From positions 1-63,591 of the forward strand of contig JAFGSZ010000046.1 of NCBI GenBank assembly GCA_016934395.1: 63,591 nucleotides of DNA. The letters run 5' to 3'. This document shows positions 26,593 to 35,765 of this stretch, piece after piece. The notes beneath the pieces were generated by a model that had not been told where the DNA came from, searched no databases, and saw only the letters and a list, made by a program, of their open reading frames with translations. The position numbers and the translations under genes are program-made. Each line of letters begins with the position of its first letter. The stretch's first letter is position 1. The DNA comes from Bacteroidales bacterium. Its GTDB lineage: Bacteria; Bacteroidota; Bacteroidia; Bacteroidales; UBA10428.

Positions 26593-27861
26593 TTACAGAT
26601 CAAAGCCAATATCTTTTCTGAAATATTTTTTGTCAAAATTTATTATATCTGCATTTTCGTATGATTTAGCAAGCGCTTCCTTAAAATTTTTGCCAAAAGA
26701 GCTTAATGCAATCACCCGTCCGCCATTGGTAAGAACTTTATTGTTTTCATTTTTTGTTCCTGCATGAAATACTATACTGTTTTTCACCTTTTCGAGGTTT
26801 GTAATTTCCAGACCTTTTTCATAAGCTCCCGGGTAACCGCCGGAAACCATCATAACCGTTGCGCAGGTTTCAGGTTTAATCTTAATCTCTTTTTCTTTTA
26901 GTTTATTAAAAGCTACACCTTCTAATATATCCAGAAAATCACAATCCAATCTGGGGATCACTACTTCAGCCTCCGGATCGCCCATACGCACATTGTACTC
27001 AATTACATAAGGATTTCCGTTGCAGTTAATGAGCCCGAAAAAGATAAAACCCTTATAGGGGATATTTTCCTTTTGCAGTCCTTTTATTGTCGGAATAATA
27101 ATCTGTTCCTCAATTTTGTTCATAAATTTATTATCTGCAAACGGTACAGGGGAAACAGCGCCCATACCACCTGTATTCAAACCGCTATCGCCTTCGCCAA
27201 TCCGCTTATAGTCTTTGGCTACGGGTAAAATTTTATACGATTTACCATCTGTAAGCACAAATACTGAAAGCTCAATACCTGAAAGGAATTCTTCAATTAC
27301 CACTTTTTTGCTCGCTTCACCAAATTTACCCTCAAGCATCTGTTTGAGTTCAGATTTTGCTTCCTGTAGCGAATTAAGTATAAGTACACCTTTCCCGGCT
27401 GCAAGCCCATCTGCCTTGAGCACATAAGGAGCCGGCATATTATCGAGGAATTTAAGACCCACATTGAGATTTTCTAATGAAACACTTTTATATTTTGCTG
27501 TAGGAATACCGTGGCGACTCATAAATTCTTTGGCAAAATCTTTACTCCCTTCAAGTTTTGCCCCTTTTTTTGCAGGACCTATTACAGGAATATTTTTTAA
27601 TTCGGAACTTTCAAGATAATAATCATGAATACCATTTGCCAGTGGATCCTCCGGACCAACAAGTACTATATCAATGGAATTTTTTATAGAGAATTTTCCA
27701 AGCGCTTCAAAATCGTTAACATTTATATTGATATTTTCACCTACGGAAGATGTTCCTGCATTACCAGGCGCAATATAAAGTTTATTAAGTTTATTGCTTT
27801 TTGAAATTATCCAGGCCAGGGCATGTTCCCTGCCGCCTGATCCAATCAAAAGAAGATTCAT
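26593..27861 (-). CDS. purD: Phosphoribosylamine-glycine ligase (GAR synthetase)
   Basis: ATP-grasp enzyme for the second step of de novo purine synthesis, joining glycine to 5-phosphoribosylamine. The 422-aa protein has the N-terminal LLIGSGGREHALAW signature, the PGNAGTSSVG loop, the ATP-grasp lid KADGLAAGKGV (about residues 149-159) and the NVRMGDPEAEV metal-binding motif. Full length and canonical. Other pur genes are not in the window. It may read through from the PorP/SprF gene 103 bp upstream, although that gap could contain its own promoter. Confidence 0.96.
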   Translation of the reverse strand: MNLLLIGSGGREHALAWIISKSNKLNKLYIAPGNAGTSSVGENININVNDFEALGKFSIKNSIDIVLVGPEDPLANGIHDYYLESSELKNIPVIGPAKKGAKLEGSKDFAKEFMSRHGIPTAKYKSVSLENLNVGLKFLDNMPAPYVLKADGLAAGKGVLILNSLQEAKSELKQMLEGKFGEASKKVVIEEFLSGIELSVFVLTDGKSYKILPVAKDYKRIGEGDSGLNTGGMGAVSPVPFADNKFMNKIEEQIIIPTIKGLQKENIPYKGFIFFGLINCNGNPYVIEYNVRMGDPEAEVVIPRLDCDFLDILEGVAFNKLKEKEIKIKPETCATVMMVSGGYPGAYEKGLEITNLEKVKNSIVFHAGTKNENNKVLTNGGRVIALSSFGKNFKEALAKSYENADIINFDKKYFRKDIGFDL

Positions 27862-27914
27862 TTGTGTATTGTTTTGGATTAAGCAACAAACATACTTATA
27901 AACCTAATTTTATA

Positions 27915-27952
27915 AAAATTAATCGGGTTGAAAGTAATAGAAAATTAATCGG
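27915..27952. repeat. Direct 12-bp repeat AAAATTAATCGG upstream of purD
   Basis: Two identical copies (27915-27926 and 27941-27952), 26 bp apart, in the 103-bp gap between the PorP/SprF stop and the purD start. A GGTTG/CAACC pair flanks the second copy. Function unknown. Confidence 0.5.
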
Positions 27953-27964
27953 ACTCAACCATTA

Positions 27965-28855
27965 TTATCTGAGAAAATTATCCAGGGTATAAATTAAGAT
28001 AATTTCGTGCGAACCTAAAGTCTGGGTTTTTAATGGTGAAAGGGTTAAGTCAAATGCGTAATTAATAAGAAAATCTTTGTTTTTATAACCCAACTGAAAA
28101 ACCATAGCATCAGATGACCGGTAGGATAATCCAAAAGACACCATATCAATATATGTAACCCGGGCGTTAATATCGGCCTGGAATAAACCAGCTTCTACAA
28201 ATTTAAATAATAAAGAAGGTTCCATTCTGAAATCATCATTAAGATTAAATTTATATCCACCGTGTAAATAAAAATGACGCACTTGCTTTTGTTGAAGTAT
28301 CCGGCCTGATTTCAGATCAATATTCCTGTTAAATAATTGGGGAATGGCCAATCCGGCATAATATTTTTCATCATATAAAAATATACCAAAAGAAACATCG
28401 GGAACAACCATACTTTCAGTACCCATAAAAATTTCGTCATCCACATCCTCAATAAATAGTTCCGATTTGTTTAACATATATTGGTAAACCTGCGCTGATA
28501 ATCCAAAAGAGAGTTTTGTTCCGGCATTATTTAATAGTAAATGATAACTATATGTACCTTCCATACCGGTTTTCCGAACCGGTCCGGCCTGATAATTAAA
28601 AAACTTCACCCCGGCGCCCATAGCATCTGCAACCTCCATATCACCCATTAAATATTGGATTGAAGGTGATCCTCCGATTCCTGCCCAAAGTTTGCGGAAA
28701 GTAAATGATATGGGTAATCTGTCAGTAATACCGGTAGCGGCAGGATTTAATTCATAGGGATTTAAATCGTACTGGCTGATTGTTGGAATTTGCTGGGCAT
28801 ATAATCGTATGCCGAGAAAGATAAAAATGAGATATAGAACAATTTGTTTTTTCAT
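27965..28855 (-). CDS. PorP/SprF family type IX secretion partner protein
   Basis: Outer-membrane protein of 296 aa. The signal peptide ends around LYAQQ, followed by the family hallmark PTISQYDLNPYELNPAATG (about residues 23-41), then FTFRKLWAGIGGSPSIQYL and beta strands to the C-terminus. SprF of Flavobacterium johnsoniae is needed to deliver SprB, and similar proteins accompany adhesins with type B sorting domains. Here the gene starts 18 bp downstream of exactly such an adhesin, so it is probably that protein's dedicated translocation or anchoring partner. Confidence 0.92.
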   Translation of the reverse strand: MKKQIVLYLIFIFLGIRLYAQQIPTISQYDLNPYELNPAATGITDRLPISFTFRKLWAGIGGSPSIQYLMGDMEVADAMGAGVKFFNYQAGPVRKTGMEGTYSYHLLLNNAGTKLSFGLSAQVYQYMLNKSELFIEDVDDEIFMGTESMVVPDVSFGIFLYDEKYYAGLAIPQLFNRNIDLKSGRILQQKQVRHFYLHGGYKFNLNDDFRMEPSLLFKFVEAGLFQADINARVTYIDMVSFGLSYRSSDAMVFQLGYKNKDFLINYAFDLTLSPLKTQTLGSHEIILIYTLDNFLR

Positions 28856-28873
28856 TTTAGGTATCTAAATAAA

Positions 28874-31800
28874 CTATTTAACAATGTTTACCGGACCGGA
28901 AAGAGTTTCAGAGCCATCGCCCAAGTCTATTACATAATAATACGTTCCGGCAGGTAATTCCTTGCCATTATAGGTTCCGTCCCAGGGTTGTGCATATCCG
29001 GTTGAACTGAAAACTTTATTACCCCAGACATTAAATATTTGAATAGTTGGATTATCATAGATTTCAATATTTCCAATATTCCATACTTCATTTTTACCAT
29101 CACCATTTGGACTAAAAGCATCGTAGATGATCAGTGCGTTTCCGGATAGTTGGTATATTTGCACCTGTAATGAATTTGAATTACAGTTATTATTATCTAT
29201 TGCGTAAAACTTATACGCTCCAGCCAGCAGGTCCGCAAAAAGACCGGAAGAATTATCAAGGCTGTCTGAAATTTCCGGTATTGCCCAAAAAGTGATGGGT
29301 GCAGAACCACCTGTTGCATCAAGTGTAACAGAACCATTTTCCTGGGCAGAAACATGAATCACGCTTATAGTGTCGATAATTAATTCGTCGGGTTGTATGA
29401 TATTTACTACACTGCCAGGGACTTCACAATTATCGATATCTTTAACCACCACCGGGTAATCGCTGGCAACAAGATTCGTAAAGTTACCATTATTATCAAA
29501 GAATGTATCCCCGTTATCGATAGAAAAAGTCAGGCCACCTGCACCTCCTTCAGCTGTAATCAGTATGGAAGCATCGGCATAGCCAAAACAGGTAACATTT
29601 TCAAATGATTCAGATAGTATTGTTATCCCGGGAGGTTGAGTAAGAATAATTGTCGAATCCTGCGATTCGCAAAGGTTAGCATCCTGAATTTTTAATATAT
29701 ACGTATTTGCTGATAAACCGGTAAAAGCACCGGAAGATTGATAATTTGTTCCGTTATCAACAGAAAAATTATATGACCCTGTGCCGCCGCTGGCAGAGAT
29801 ATTGATTTCACCGTCTAAATACCCAAAGCATGAAGGATTAGTGGTGTCAACCAAAAGGTAGGTTATCTCTGAAGGTTCAAAGATGGTATCTGTAGCTGTT
29901 TTCTGACAAATATTAAAGTCGGTAACGGTTACAGTATAGATGCCGGCTGACAGACCGGTAATGTCTTTTGTGCTTTCAAAATTTGACCAGGAATAACCAT
30001 ATCCCGGGGTTCCTCCTGAAACAGCAAGCTGAATGGCTCCGTCACCATCATTAAAACAAGTAACATCCTTAAGGGTTGGGACAATAACAATATCCCCGGG
30101 TTGATCTACATCAAAATCATTTGAAGCTTCACATCCATCGTTATCAGTAACTGTAACCGTATAGGTACCAACACCCAGAAATTCAACTCGGAATCCAACG
30201 GTATTTCCGGGATCATTCCAGAGGTATGCATAGGGTCCCAGACCGCCTGCAGTGCTTGCTTCTAAATTTGCAGTCAGATCGCCATAACATTTAATTTCAT
30301 CATCCGGAGCCTGGGATATGGTTATTACCATGGGATCGGGTTCAATAATTTCTTCAGAAATACTGCTAAAACAATCATTTTTATCAGTTACGGTAACAAA
30401 ATAGTTACCTTCTGCAATATTAATCAGATCTTCAGTACTGGCAGTAAAACTAGCCGGTCCGGTCCATGAATAGGAATAGGGTAGAGTTCCCCCGGTAACT
30501 TGTAAGTCTATAATACCATTATCATATCCGTTGCAGGTAATATCGGTACTGTTAATGCCTAGAGACAATGCCTGTAAGGGTTCAGTTAATATCACATAAG
30601 TTTCTGCAGTTTTAGCAGATATCTGATCAGTAACCGTTACATAATATGTGCCTTCGGTTCGGTTCGAAATATTATCAAAATTTCCCCCAACCGGCGATGA
30701 TCCGTCCGTCCAGGAAAAATTATAGTTGCCGCTTCCGTTTTCAAGAGAAACGATAGCTTCTCCATCGCTCCCACCATTACAGCTAATATTTTTTTTATAA
30801 GAAATGTAAGCAATTAATGCTGTGTCATTGGCAACAAGAAATGAGGTATCAAATACACAGTTATAGGCATCGGTAACTGTAATATTATAAATTCCGGCAT
30901 TTACAAGTCCCGTAATGTCTTCCGTTGATGCGGTAAAACCAGGGCCACTCCAGTTATAAGATAAATAAGGTGTAGTACCACCAACAGGATTAAGGGTAAC
31001 TGCTCCGTTTGATCCCGGAGGTATAACAATTCTATCCACCACACTTCCACTAAATGAAACAGCCGGTGGTTGACTAACAAAACTGGTGTCGTAAGCCTTG
31101 CACAAATTATCGTCGGTAACCGTGAGGTAATAATTGGCAGCAGATAATCCGGTCTGATCGCCTTCGCTGGTAGCAATTCCCGACCCTACGTCTGTTTGCC
31201 AGCTATAGCTATAATCTCCGGCAACAGTTCCTCCGGATACTGTAATATCGATCTCCCCGGTATTTTCTTCAAAGCATTGAATGTTGGTAATGTTCTTATT
31301 AATAATAATTGAGTCGGGTTCTGAAATTGGTACAATTAAAGAATCAGTTTTTCCATTAAAATCGGTTACTATTATTTTGTAATCTCCTGCTGTCAGATTA
31401 CTGGCTGTTGAATCATGTAATGCAGGATTAAAATCCCAATTGTAGGTATACGGATATGTTCCAAAGTATGGAGTTACAATAATTTTTCCGTTGCTACCAC
31501 CCTTACAATCTACGTTGTTTATGGATGTTGCAGCAATAGAAAAGCGAGTTTGCCATTTGGCAAGAAAGCCCTCATCAGATGGAGGAGCAGCATTTGTTAA
31601 AGGAATAGAACCTACATTGAGCACATCAGAATTAAAAAAACCACCGAGATAAACGACTCCTTTTGTATCGTAAGTTATTGAAAGTGCCCGATCTGTACCA
31701 TTCCCGGTGATATGTTGCGAAGAAATATAATTTCCATCTGAATTTATAATACCAAAAAATGCATCATTATCACTTAATCCGGTAGTAGCAAGCGTATCAA

Positions 31801-32983
31801 ATCCCAAAATTACAGTATCGGATATATGTCCGCCAAAATGTATTAAGTTCTGATTAATTTCAATTCCTCTTCCAAGGTCGTCACCTGAACCACCAAAATT
31901 CTTTTTCCAAATTAACCGGCCCTGTTTGTTATATTTTGCAAAATATACATCAGAACTTCCATTACTGGTAATAGGTGAACCATCAAATATAGATTTACCT
32001 GTACTATCAACCTGCACGGTACCTTCTATTTGGCCAACAACATAGATATTTCCAAATTCATCAGATTTTGCATCATATCCTACATCCAGGCCTGGCCCCC
32101 CGGTTTGTCTGATCCAGCTAATTTGATCGATTGAAGACAATTTAAATACAACAAGATCATCAAGTCCTTTACCAAATAGAGTATCATTATTTGGAAAATA
32201 AAGATTGCTGCGGAATGTTCCGCTGACTAATTTTCCTCCATCGTTGGAAATTGCTATTGAATTAATCCTTGTTCTATTATTATTTCCTTTAAAATGCAGG
32301 CTGCTGATGTAATTCCCGGTATTATCAAATTTGGCTATAAAATTGTTTGTAAATCCATTTGAAATTAAGGATTGTGCCCCAAAGTTAATAGTATCATTAA
32401 AATATCCGGTTATATAGATGTCATTAGCGGGATCAACAGTTATTGATAAGCCCCGGTCTTCGCCATATCCCCAACCTACATTTTTTATCCAGCTAACAAT
32501 ACCGTTCGGCAGATATTTCACTAAAAAAACATCCTGATCATTGGTTGCAATTATGGTCTTTCCATCTACGGTTATGGTATTACTGAAACTTCCGGTGACA
32601 TAAACATTTCCTGTGTTATCTACATAAATGCTTCTAGGAGATTCAGTACTTATACTTCCCAATTGAGAAGCCCAAAGTAAATTTCCATTTGATGAAAATT
32701 TAACTACAAGAATATCTCTATCGCCTACCGGGGTATAACTTGCTGCGTCAATAGTCATTAGTAAGTTATCAAATGCAACAATAGCTACCACAGCATCATC
32801 AATTTTAGAATAGGCCAGATAATTTACACGGATGCGATCTGTACCTGTAAAATGTTTTGCCCACTCCCATATCTGGGAATTACAATCAAATGAAATAAGC
32901 AGACCAAACGACAGAAGAAGGGAATATATAGCAACGATTTTTTGGAAATTGAGTTTTAGGGAAGTTAGTTTCATATGTTTCAT
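28874..32983 (-). CDS. Giant SprB-repeat adhesin with type B T9SS sorting domain
   Basis: 1,369-aa secreted surface protein. A signal peptide (about 1-36) is followed by a beta-propeller-like region with SBBP-type repeats (about 40-480; recurring NVYVTGSF, DIYITGYF and NIYVVGQIEG strands with GSGDDLGRGI-like loops). About ten SprB-type repeats (about 488-1275) follow, each with a C-x-G-x-x-D/N-G start and a GGT-PYxYSW core. The last about 80 residues form the gliding-motility C-terminal domain (FSPNGDGKNEVW, IFNVWGNKVF, PAGTYYYVIDLG), a T9SS type B signal. The PorP/SprF gene follows after 18 bp. It has many D-S/T-hydrophobic sequons used for Bacteroidota O-glycosylation. Role inferred: adhesion or motility. 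Confidence 0.92.
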   Translation of the reverse strand: MKHMKLTSLKLNFQKIVAIYSLLLSFGLLISFDCNSQIWEWAKHFTGTDRIRVNYLAYSKIDDAVVAIVAFDNLLMTIDAASYTPVGDRDILVVKFSSNGNLLWASQLGSISTESPRSIYVDNTGNVYVTGSFSNTITVDGKTIIATNDQDVFLVKYLPNGIVSWIKNVGWGYGEDRGLSITVDPANDIYITGYFNDTINFGAQSLISNGFTNNFIAKFDNTGNYISSLHFKGNNNRTRINSIAISNDGGKLVSGTFRSNLYFPNNDTLFGKGLDDLVVFKLSSIDQISWIRQTGGPGLDVGYDAKSDEFGNIYVVGQIEGTVQVDSTGKSIFDGSPITSNGSSDVYFAKYNKQGRLIWKKNFGGSGDDLGRGIEINQNLIHFGGHISDTVILGFDTLATTGLSDNDAFFGIINSDGNYISSQHITGNGTDRALSITYDTKGVVYLGGFFNSDVLNVGSIPLTNAAPPSDEGFLAKWQTRFSIAATSINNVDCKGGSNGKIIVTPYFGTYPYTYNWDFNPALHDSTASNLTAGDYKIIVTDFNGKTDSLIVPISEPDSIIINKNITNIQCFEENTGEIDITVSGGTVAGDYSYSWQTDVGSGIATSEGDQTGLSAANYYLTVTDDNLCKAYDTSFVSQPPAVSFSGSVVDRIVIPPGSNGAVTLNPVGGTTPYLSYNWSGPGFTASTEDITGLVNAGIYNITVTDAYNCVFDTSFLVANDTALIAYISYKKNISCNGGSDGEAIVSLENGSGNYNFSWTDGSSPVGGNFDNISNRTEGTYYVTVTDQISAKTAETYVILTEPLQALSLGINSTDITCNGYDNGIIDLQVTGGTLPYSYSWTGPASFTASTEDLINIAEGNYFVTVTDKNDCFSSISEEIIEPDPMVITISQAPDDEIKCYGDLTANLEASTAGGLGPYAYLWNDPGNTVGFRVEFLGVGTYTVTVTDNDGCEASNDFDVDQPGDIVIVPTLKDVTCFNDGDGAIQLAVSGGTPGYGYSWSNFESTKDITGLSAGIYTVTVTDFNICQKTATDTIFEPSEITYLLVDTTNPSCFGYLDGEINISASGGTGSYNFSVDNGTNYQSSGAFTGLSANTYILKIQDANLCESQDSTIILTQPPGITILSESFENVTCFGYADASILITAEGGAGGLTFSIDNGDTFFDNNGNFTNLVASDYPVVVKDIDNCEVPGSVVNIIQPDELIIDTISVIHVSAQENGSVTLDATGGSAPITFWAIPEISDSLDNSSGLFADLLAGAYKFYAIDNNNCNSNSLQVQIYQLSGNALIIYDAFSPNGDGKNEVWNIGNIEIYDNPTIQIFNVWGNKVFSSTGYAQPWDGTYNGKELPAGTYYYVIDLGDGSETLSGPVNIVK

Positions 32984-33140
32984 CTGATTATAAAAATCAA
33001 TATGCTATTTTTGATGTAATATTACTTTAAAAATTATTGTTATAATAATTATTATTGTTAATAAATATAACATACGTCACCTATTTACAGCAGTTAAAAT
33101 CATTTGACTGATCAAGACCAAGTGTTGATAAAATTATCTT

Positions 33141-34055
33141 ATGATCGAACCAATTATACATATCGGTTTTCCAAAAACAGCTTCAAGATGGTTTCAACGG
33201 CAATTTTTACCTTATGTTGAAAACATTACTATTATCTCCAAAAAGGAGATTTTCAGAACTATTTTTAATGATCAAAATTTTATTCCTGATTATGAAAGCA
33301 TCAAAAGTCAATTTACAAATTATTCAGGTAAACTGATACTAAGTGATCATGGATTTGTAGGAACAAATCATAGCTTAGGGATCAGGAATTATCTGACTCG
33401 TGAGCATACCTATCGGTTAAAAAAAATATTTCCGAATGCAAAAATTATTTTATTTATCAGAAATCAACCCGATATTATTGCATCTACTTATCTTCAATAC
33501 ATAAGAGAAGGAGGGACATATACCTTATCAAAATTTATTAGGTCCGAAAGATTCAGAAAACTAAACGATTTAATATTTTTTTATTATCCATATTTTGAAT
33601 ATCATAAACTAATCGAGTTTTATGAGGAATTATATCCACCTGAAAATATATTTGTCTACCTTTTTGAGGATTTTTGTATAAATCCGAAGGTGTTTATTTC
33701 AAATCTATCAAAAACGTTTGATTTTAAATACGATCCACAAAGAATTAACTATAATAAATTTAACCCAAGATATAGAAAAGGAATTATACCCCTGTTAAGA
33801 TTTTCTAATCATTTTACAGAAAAAAATATAATAAACAAGAATTATTTTATACATATTCCGGCTTTCTTTGAATATTCCAGAAAAGCATTTTCCTGGTTAA
33901 ATCAATGGGAGATATTTGGAAATCCCCCATCATCGGAAATTATTTTGGGAAAAAATAATTTAGAAAAAATTAATTCATACTATAGGAAATCTAACCGGAT
34001 ATTGGTTGAAAAATATAAATTGGATAACATTTTAAAATTTAAATATCCGGTTTAA
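33141..34055 (+). CDS. Sulfotransferase family protein (paralogue 1)
   Basis: 304 aa, cytosolic or membrane-associated, predicted to transfer sulfate from PAPS to a hydroxyl. The 5'-phosphosulfate loop is HIGFPKTASRWFQ (about residues 6-18), and the 3'-phosphate site is IILFIRNQPDIIASTY (Arg about 111, Ser about 119). It then has the YIREGG and VYLFEDF segments typical of Sulfotransfer_1/3 proteins acting on glycans. It opens a four-gene operon with a glycosyltransferase and two more sulfotransferases. The C-terminal LEKINSYYRKSNRILVE segment is closely paralleled in the gene at 34869, so the two are paralogues. Confidence 0.87.
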   Translation: MIEPIIHIGFPKTASRWFQRQFLPYVENITIISKKEIFRTIFNDQNFIPDYESIKSQFTNYSGKLILSDHGFVGTNHSLGIRNYLTREHTYRLKKIFPNAKIILFIRNQPDIIASTYLQYIREGGTYTLSKFIRSERFRKLNDLIFFYYPYFEYHKLIEFYEELYPPENIFVYLFEDFCINPKVFISNLSKTFDFKYDPQRINYNKFNPRYRKGIIPLLRFSNHFTEKNIINKNYFIHIPAFFEYSRKAFSWLNQWEIFGNPPSSEIILGKNNLEKINSYYRKSNRILVEKYKLDNILKFKYPV

Positions 34056-34101
34056 CGATATTTTTTTATTTAAAATTGTGAATTAAATCAAATCGAAAAT
34101 A

Positions 34102-34872
34102 ATGGATGCCGGTTTTTTATTTTGTGCAACTAACGATTCATATTTGCAGCAGGCAAGACTTTCGGCAGAAAGTATAAAACTCAGGAATACCAAAATAAAA
34201 TGTGCTCTATGTACTTCGATATCAGAAAAAAACAAAATATGGGATGATATAATTATCATAGAAAAATCTAATGCAGGGAAAGATCAATTTGTTATCGATA
34301 AACTAAAATCCCTGATGCTTACACCGTATAACAGAACCCTGTTTCTGGATGCGGATACTTATGTACTTGATGATGTGATTGAGCTTTTTGCTATTTTAGA
34401 CCATTTTGATCTTGCATTGTGTCACGGTCATGAACGTGTATACAGGTATAATTTGCAGATGGGTGTTGAATCTTTTGATAGTTCATACAGAAAAGTTATA
34501 TCTGAAAAAATTCCATACGCTTTTTCTGTTTTGCAAAGCGGAGTAATTTTATATAATAAAAATAAAAAAACAGAACATTGGCTTTCTAAGCTTTTGAATA
34601 TATATCAGGAAAAAAACTTTTTCGATGATCAGGTTTCTATGCGAGAACTGTTATGGGAAAGTGATGTTAAGTTTTATATATTACCACCTGAATATAACTT
34701 TAATTCCATTAGAGATTATATGTATTGGAAGTTAAATCCACGGATTGCTAATCCGAAAATATTCCATTATACAAAGCATAAAAATCAGGACATTAAAAAA
34801 TTGATTTTTGCAGCTGACCGTAAAATAAGATGGCTCAGGGTTTTGAAAAAAATAATTAATAAGATCAGGTGA
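34102..34872 (+). CDS. Putative glycosyltransferase with DxD motif
   Basis: 256 aa, GT-A fold by appearance. An N-terminal GFLFCATNDSYLQQARLSAESI strand-helix binds nucleotide-sugar in GT8-like enzymes; the catalytic metal site is LFLDADTYV (DAD at about residues 81-83); and the SVLQSGVILYNK segment is the acceptor side. The donor and acceptor cannot be told. It sits between two paralogous sulfotransferases, its stop overlapping the GTG start of the next gene by 4 bp (GTGA), so translation is probably coupled. This position suggests it builds the sugar that the neighbours sulfate. Confidence 0.8.
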   Translation: MDAGFLFCATNDSYLQQARLSAESIKLRNTKIKCALCTSISEKNKIWDDIIIIEKSNAGKDQFVIDKLKSLMLTPYNRTLFLDADTYVLDDVIELFAILDHFDLALCHGHERVYRYNLQMGVESFDSSYRKVISEKIPYAFSVLQSGVILYNKNKKTEHWLSKLLNIYQEKNFFDDQVSMRELLWESDVKFYILPPEYNFNSIRDYMYWKLNPRIANPKIFHYTKHKNQDIKKLIFAADRKIRWLRVLKKIINKIR

Positions 34873-35765
34873 AAAAAGCAGTATTGCATATCGGATATCC
34901 TAAAACGGCCACCAGCTGGTTTCAAAAAAGCTATTTTCCAAGGGTTAAAAATGTGGATTTTTACAGTCATTTAAAACTTCCAACAGAATTCTTTAAGGAA
35001 AAAACTAACAATAATATTTTAAAAGTCAGGGAATATTTTGAGAGATCTAAAAATACAATTGTAATTAGCGATGAAACACTCCTGGGCAAGTTTTCTGCCA
35101 TAGAAAATAATGCCATTAAGTACAAAGCATTTTTTGAAGATGCAGTGGTGATAATATTTTTAAGAAACCAGCTTGAAAAATTTGCATCCAATTACAGTCA
35201 CTATATAAAATTTGGAGGTACAGGAAACCTTAATGAGTTTTTATATCCGGACCGTTCAAACAATCTCTACGGAGGAGAAAAGCATAAATATCATTATATT
35301 CTCGAAGTATACAAATCGGTTTTTGGTGAAAAGAATGTTCATGTTTATCTTTTTGAAGACTTTCAGAAAAATCCACTGGAATTTACAGAACAATTCAGTG
35401 CTAATAACAATTTTGAGATATCGTCAAATGAGTTAAGTTTTAAAAAGGTGAATAGAATTTTATCTCCTTCGCTTTTAAAATTTAAACGATATTGCAATTT
35501 TCTTACAAAATATCAAATGAATATGGGGCATCCCAGTTGTAGAAATAAAAAATATTTGCTTCATATTCCTTTATGGTACCAATTTTCATCCCTGCTGTTC
35601 GAAAAAATGAATTCACTTAGTTTTATTAAAAAAGAAACCGACCATAAAGAATTTTTGGGAGAAAAAAACCTGAATATTCTTACTCAATATTTTTCTGAAA
35701 CGAACCGGAAATTAATCAGAGACCATAATCTTGAGCAGATTCAATTGTACAACTATCCCTTGTGA
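34869..35765 (+). CDS. Sulfotransferase family protein (paralogue 2)
   Basis: 298 aa from a GTG start that overlaps the upstream TGA. PAPS-binding loop HIGYPKTATSWFQ (about residues 6-18); 3'-phosphate site VIIFLRNQLEKFASNY; then YIKFGG and HVYLFEDF. Order, spacing and the C-terminal LNILTQYFSETNRKLI match the protein at 33141, indicating an old local duplication with a glycosyltransferase between. Substrate unknown; glycan O-sulfation is inferred from the setting. Its stop again overlaps the next start by GTGA. Confidence 0.87.
   Translation: MKKAVLHIGYPKTATSWFQKSYFPRVKNVDFYSHLKLPTEFFKEKTNNNILKVREYFERSKNTIVISDETLLGKFSAIENNAIKYKAFFEDAVVIIFLRNQLEKFASNYSHYIKFGGTGNLNEFLYPDRSNNLYGGEKHKYHYILEVYKSVFGEKNVHVYLFEDFQKNPLEFTEQFSANNNFEISSNELSFKKVNRILSPSLLKFKRYCNFLTKYQMNMGHPSCRNKKYLLHIPLWYQFSSLLFEKMNSLSFIKKETDHKEFLGEKNLNILTQYFSETNRKLIRDHNLEQIQLYNYPL

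Noticed and set aside
31000-32900. Nucleotide tandem repeats within the adhesin gene
   Set aside because: The repeats are protein-level (SprB and SBBP type) with diverged DNA; no long exact DNA repeats were seen.
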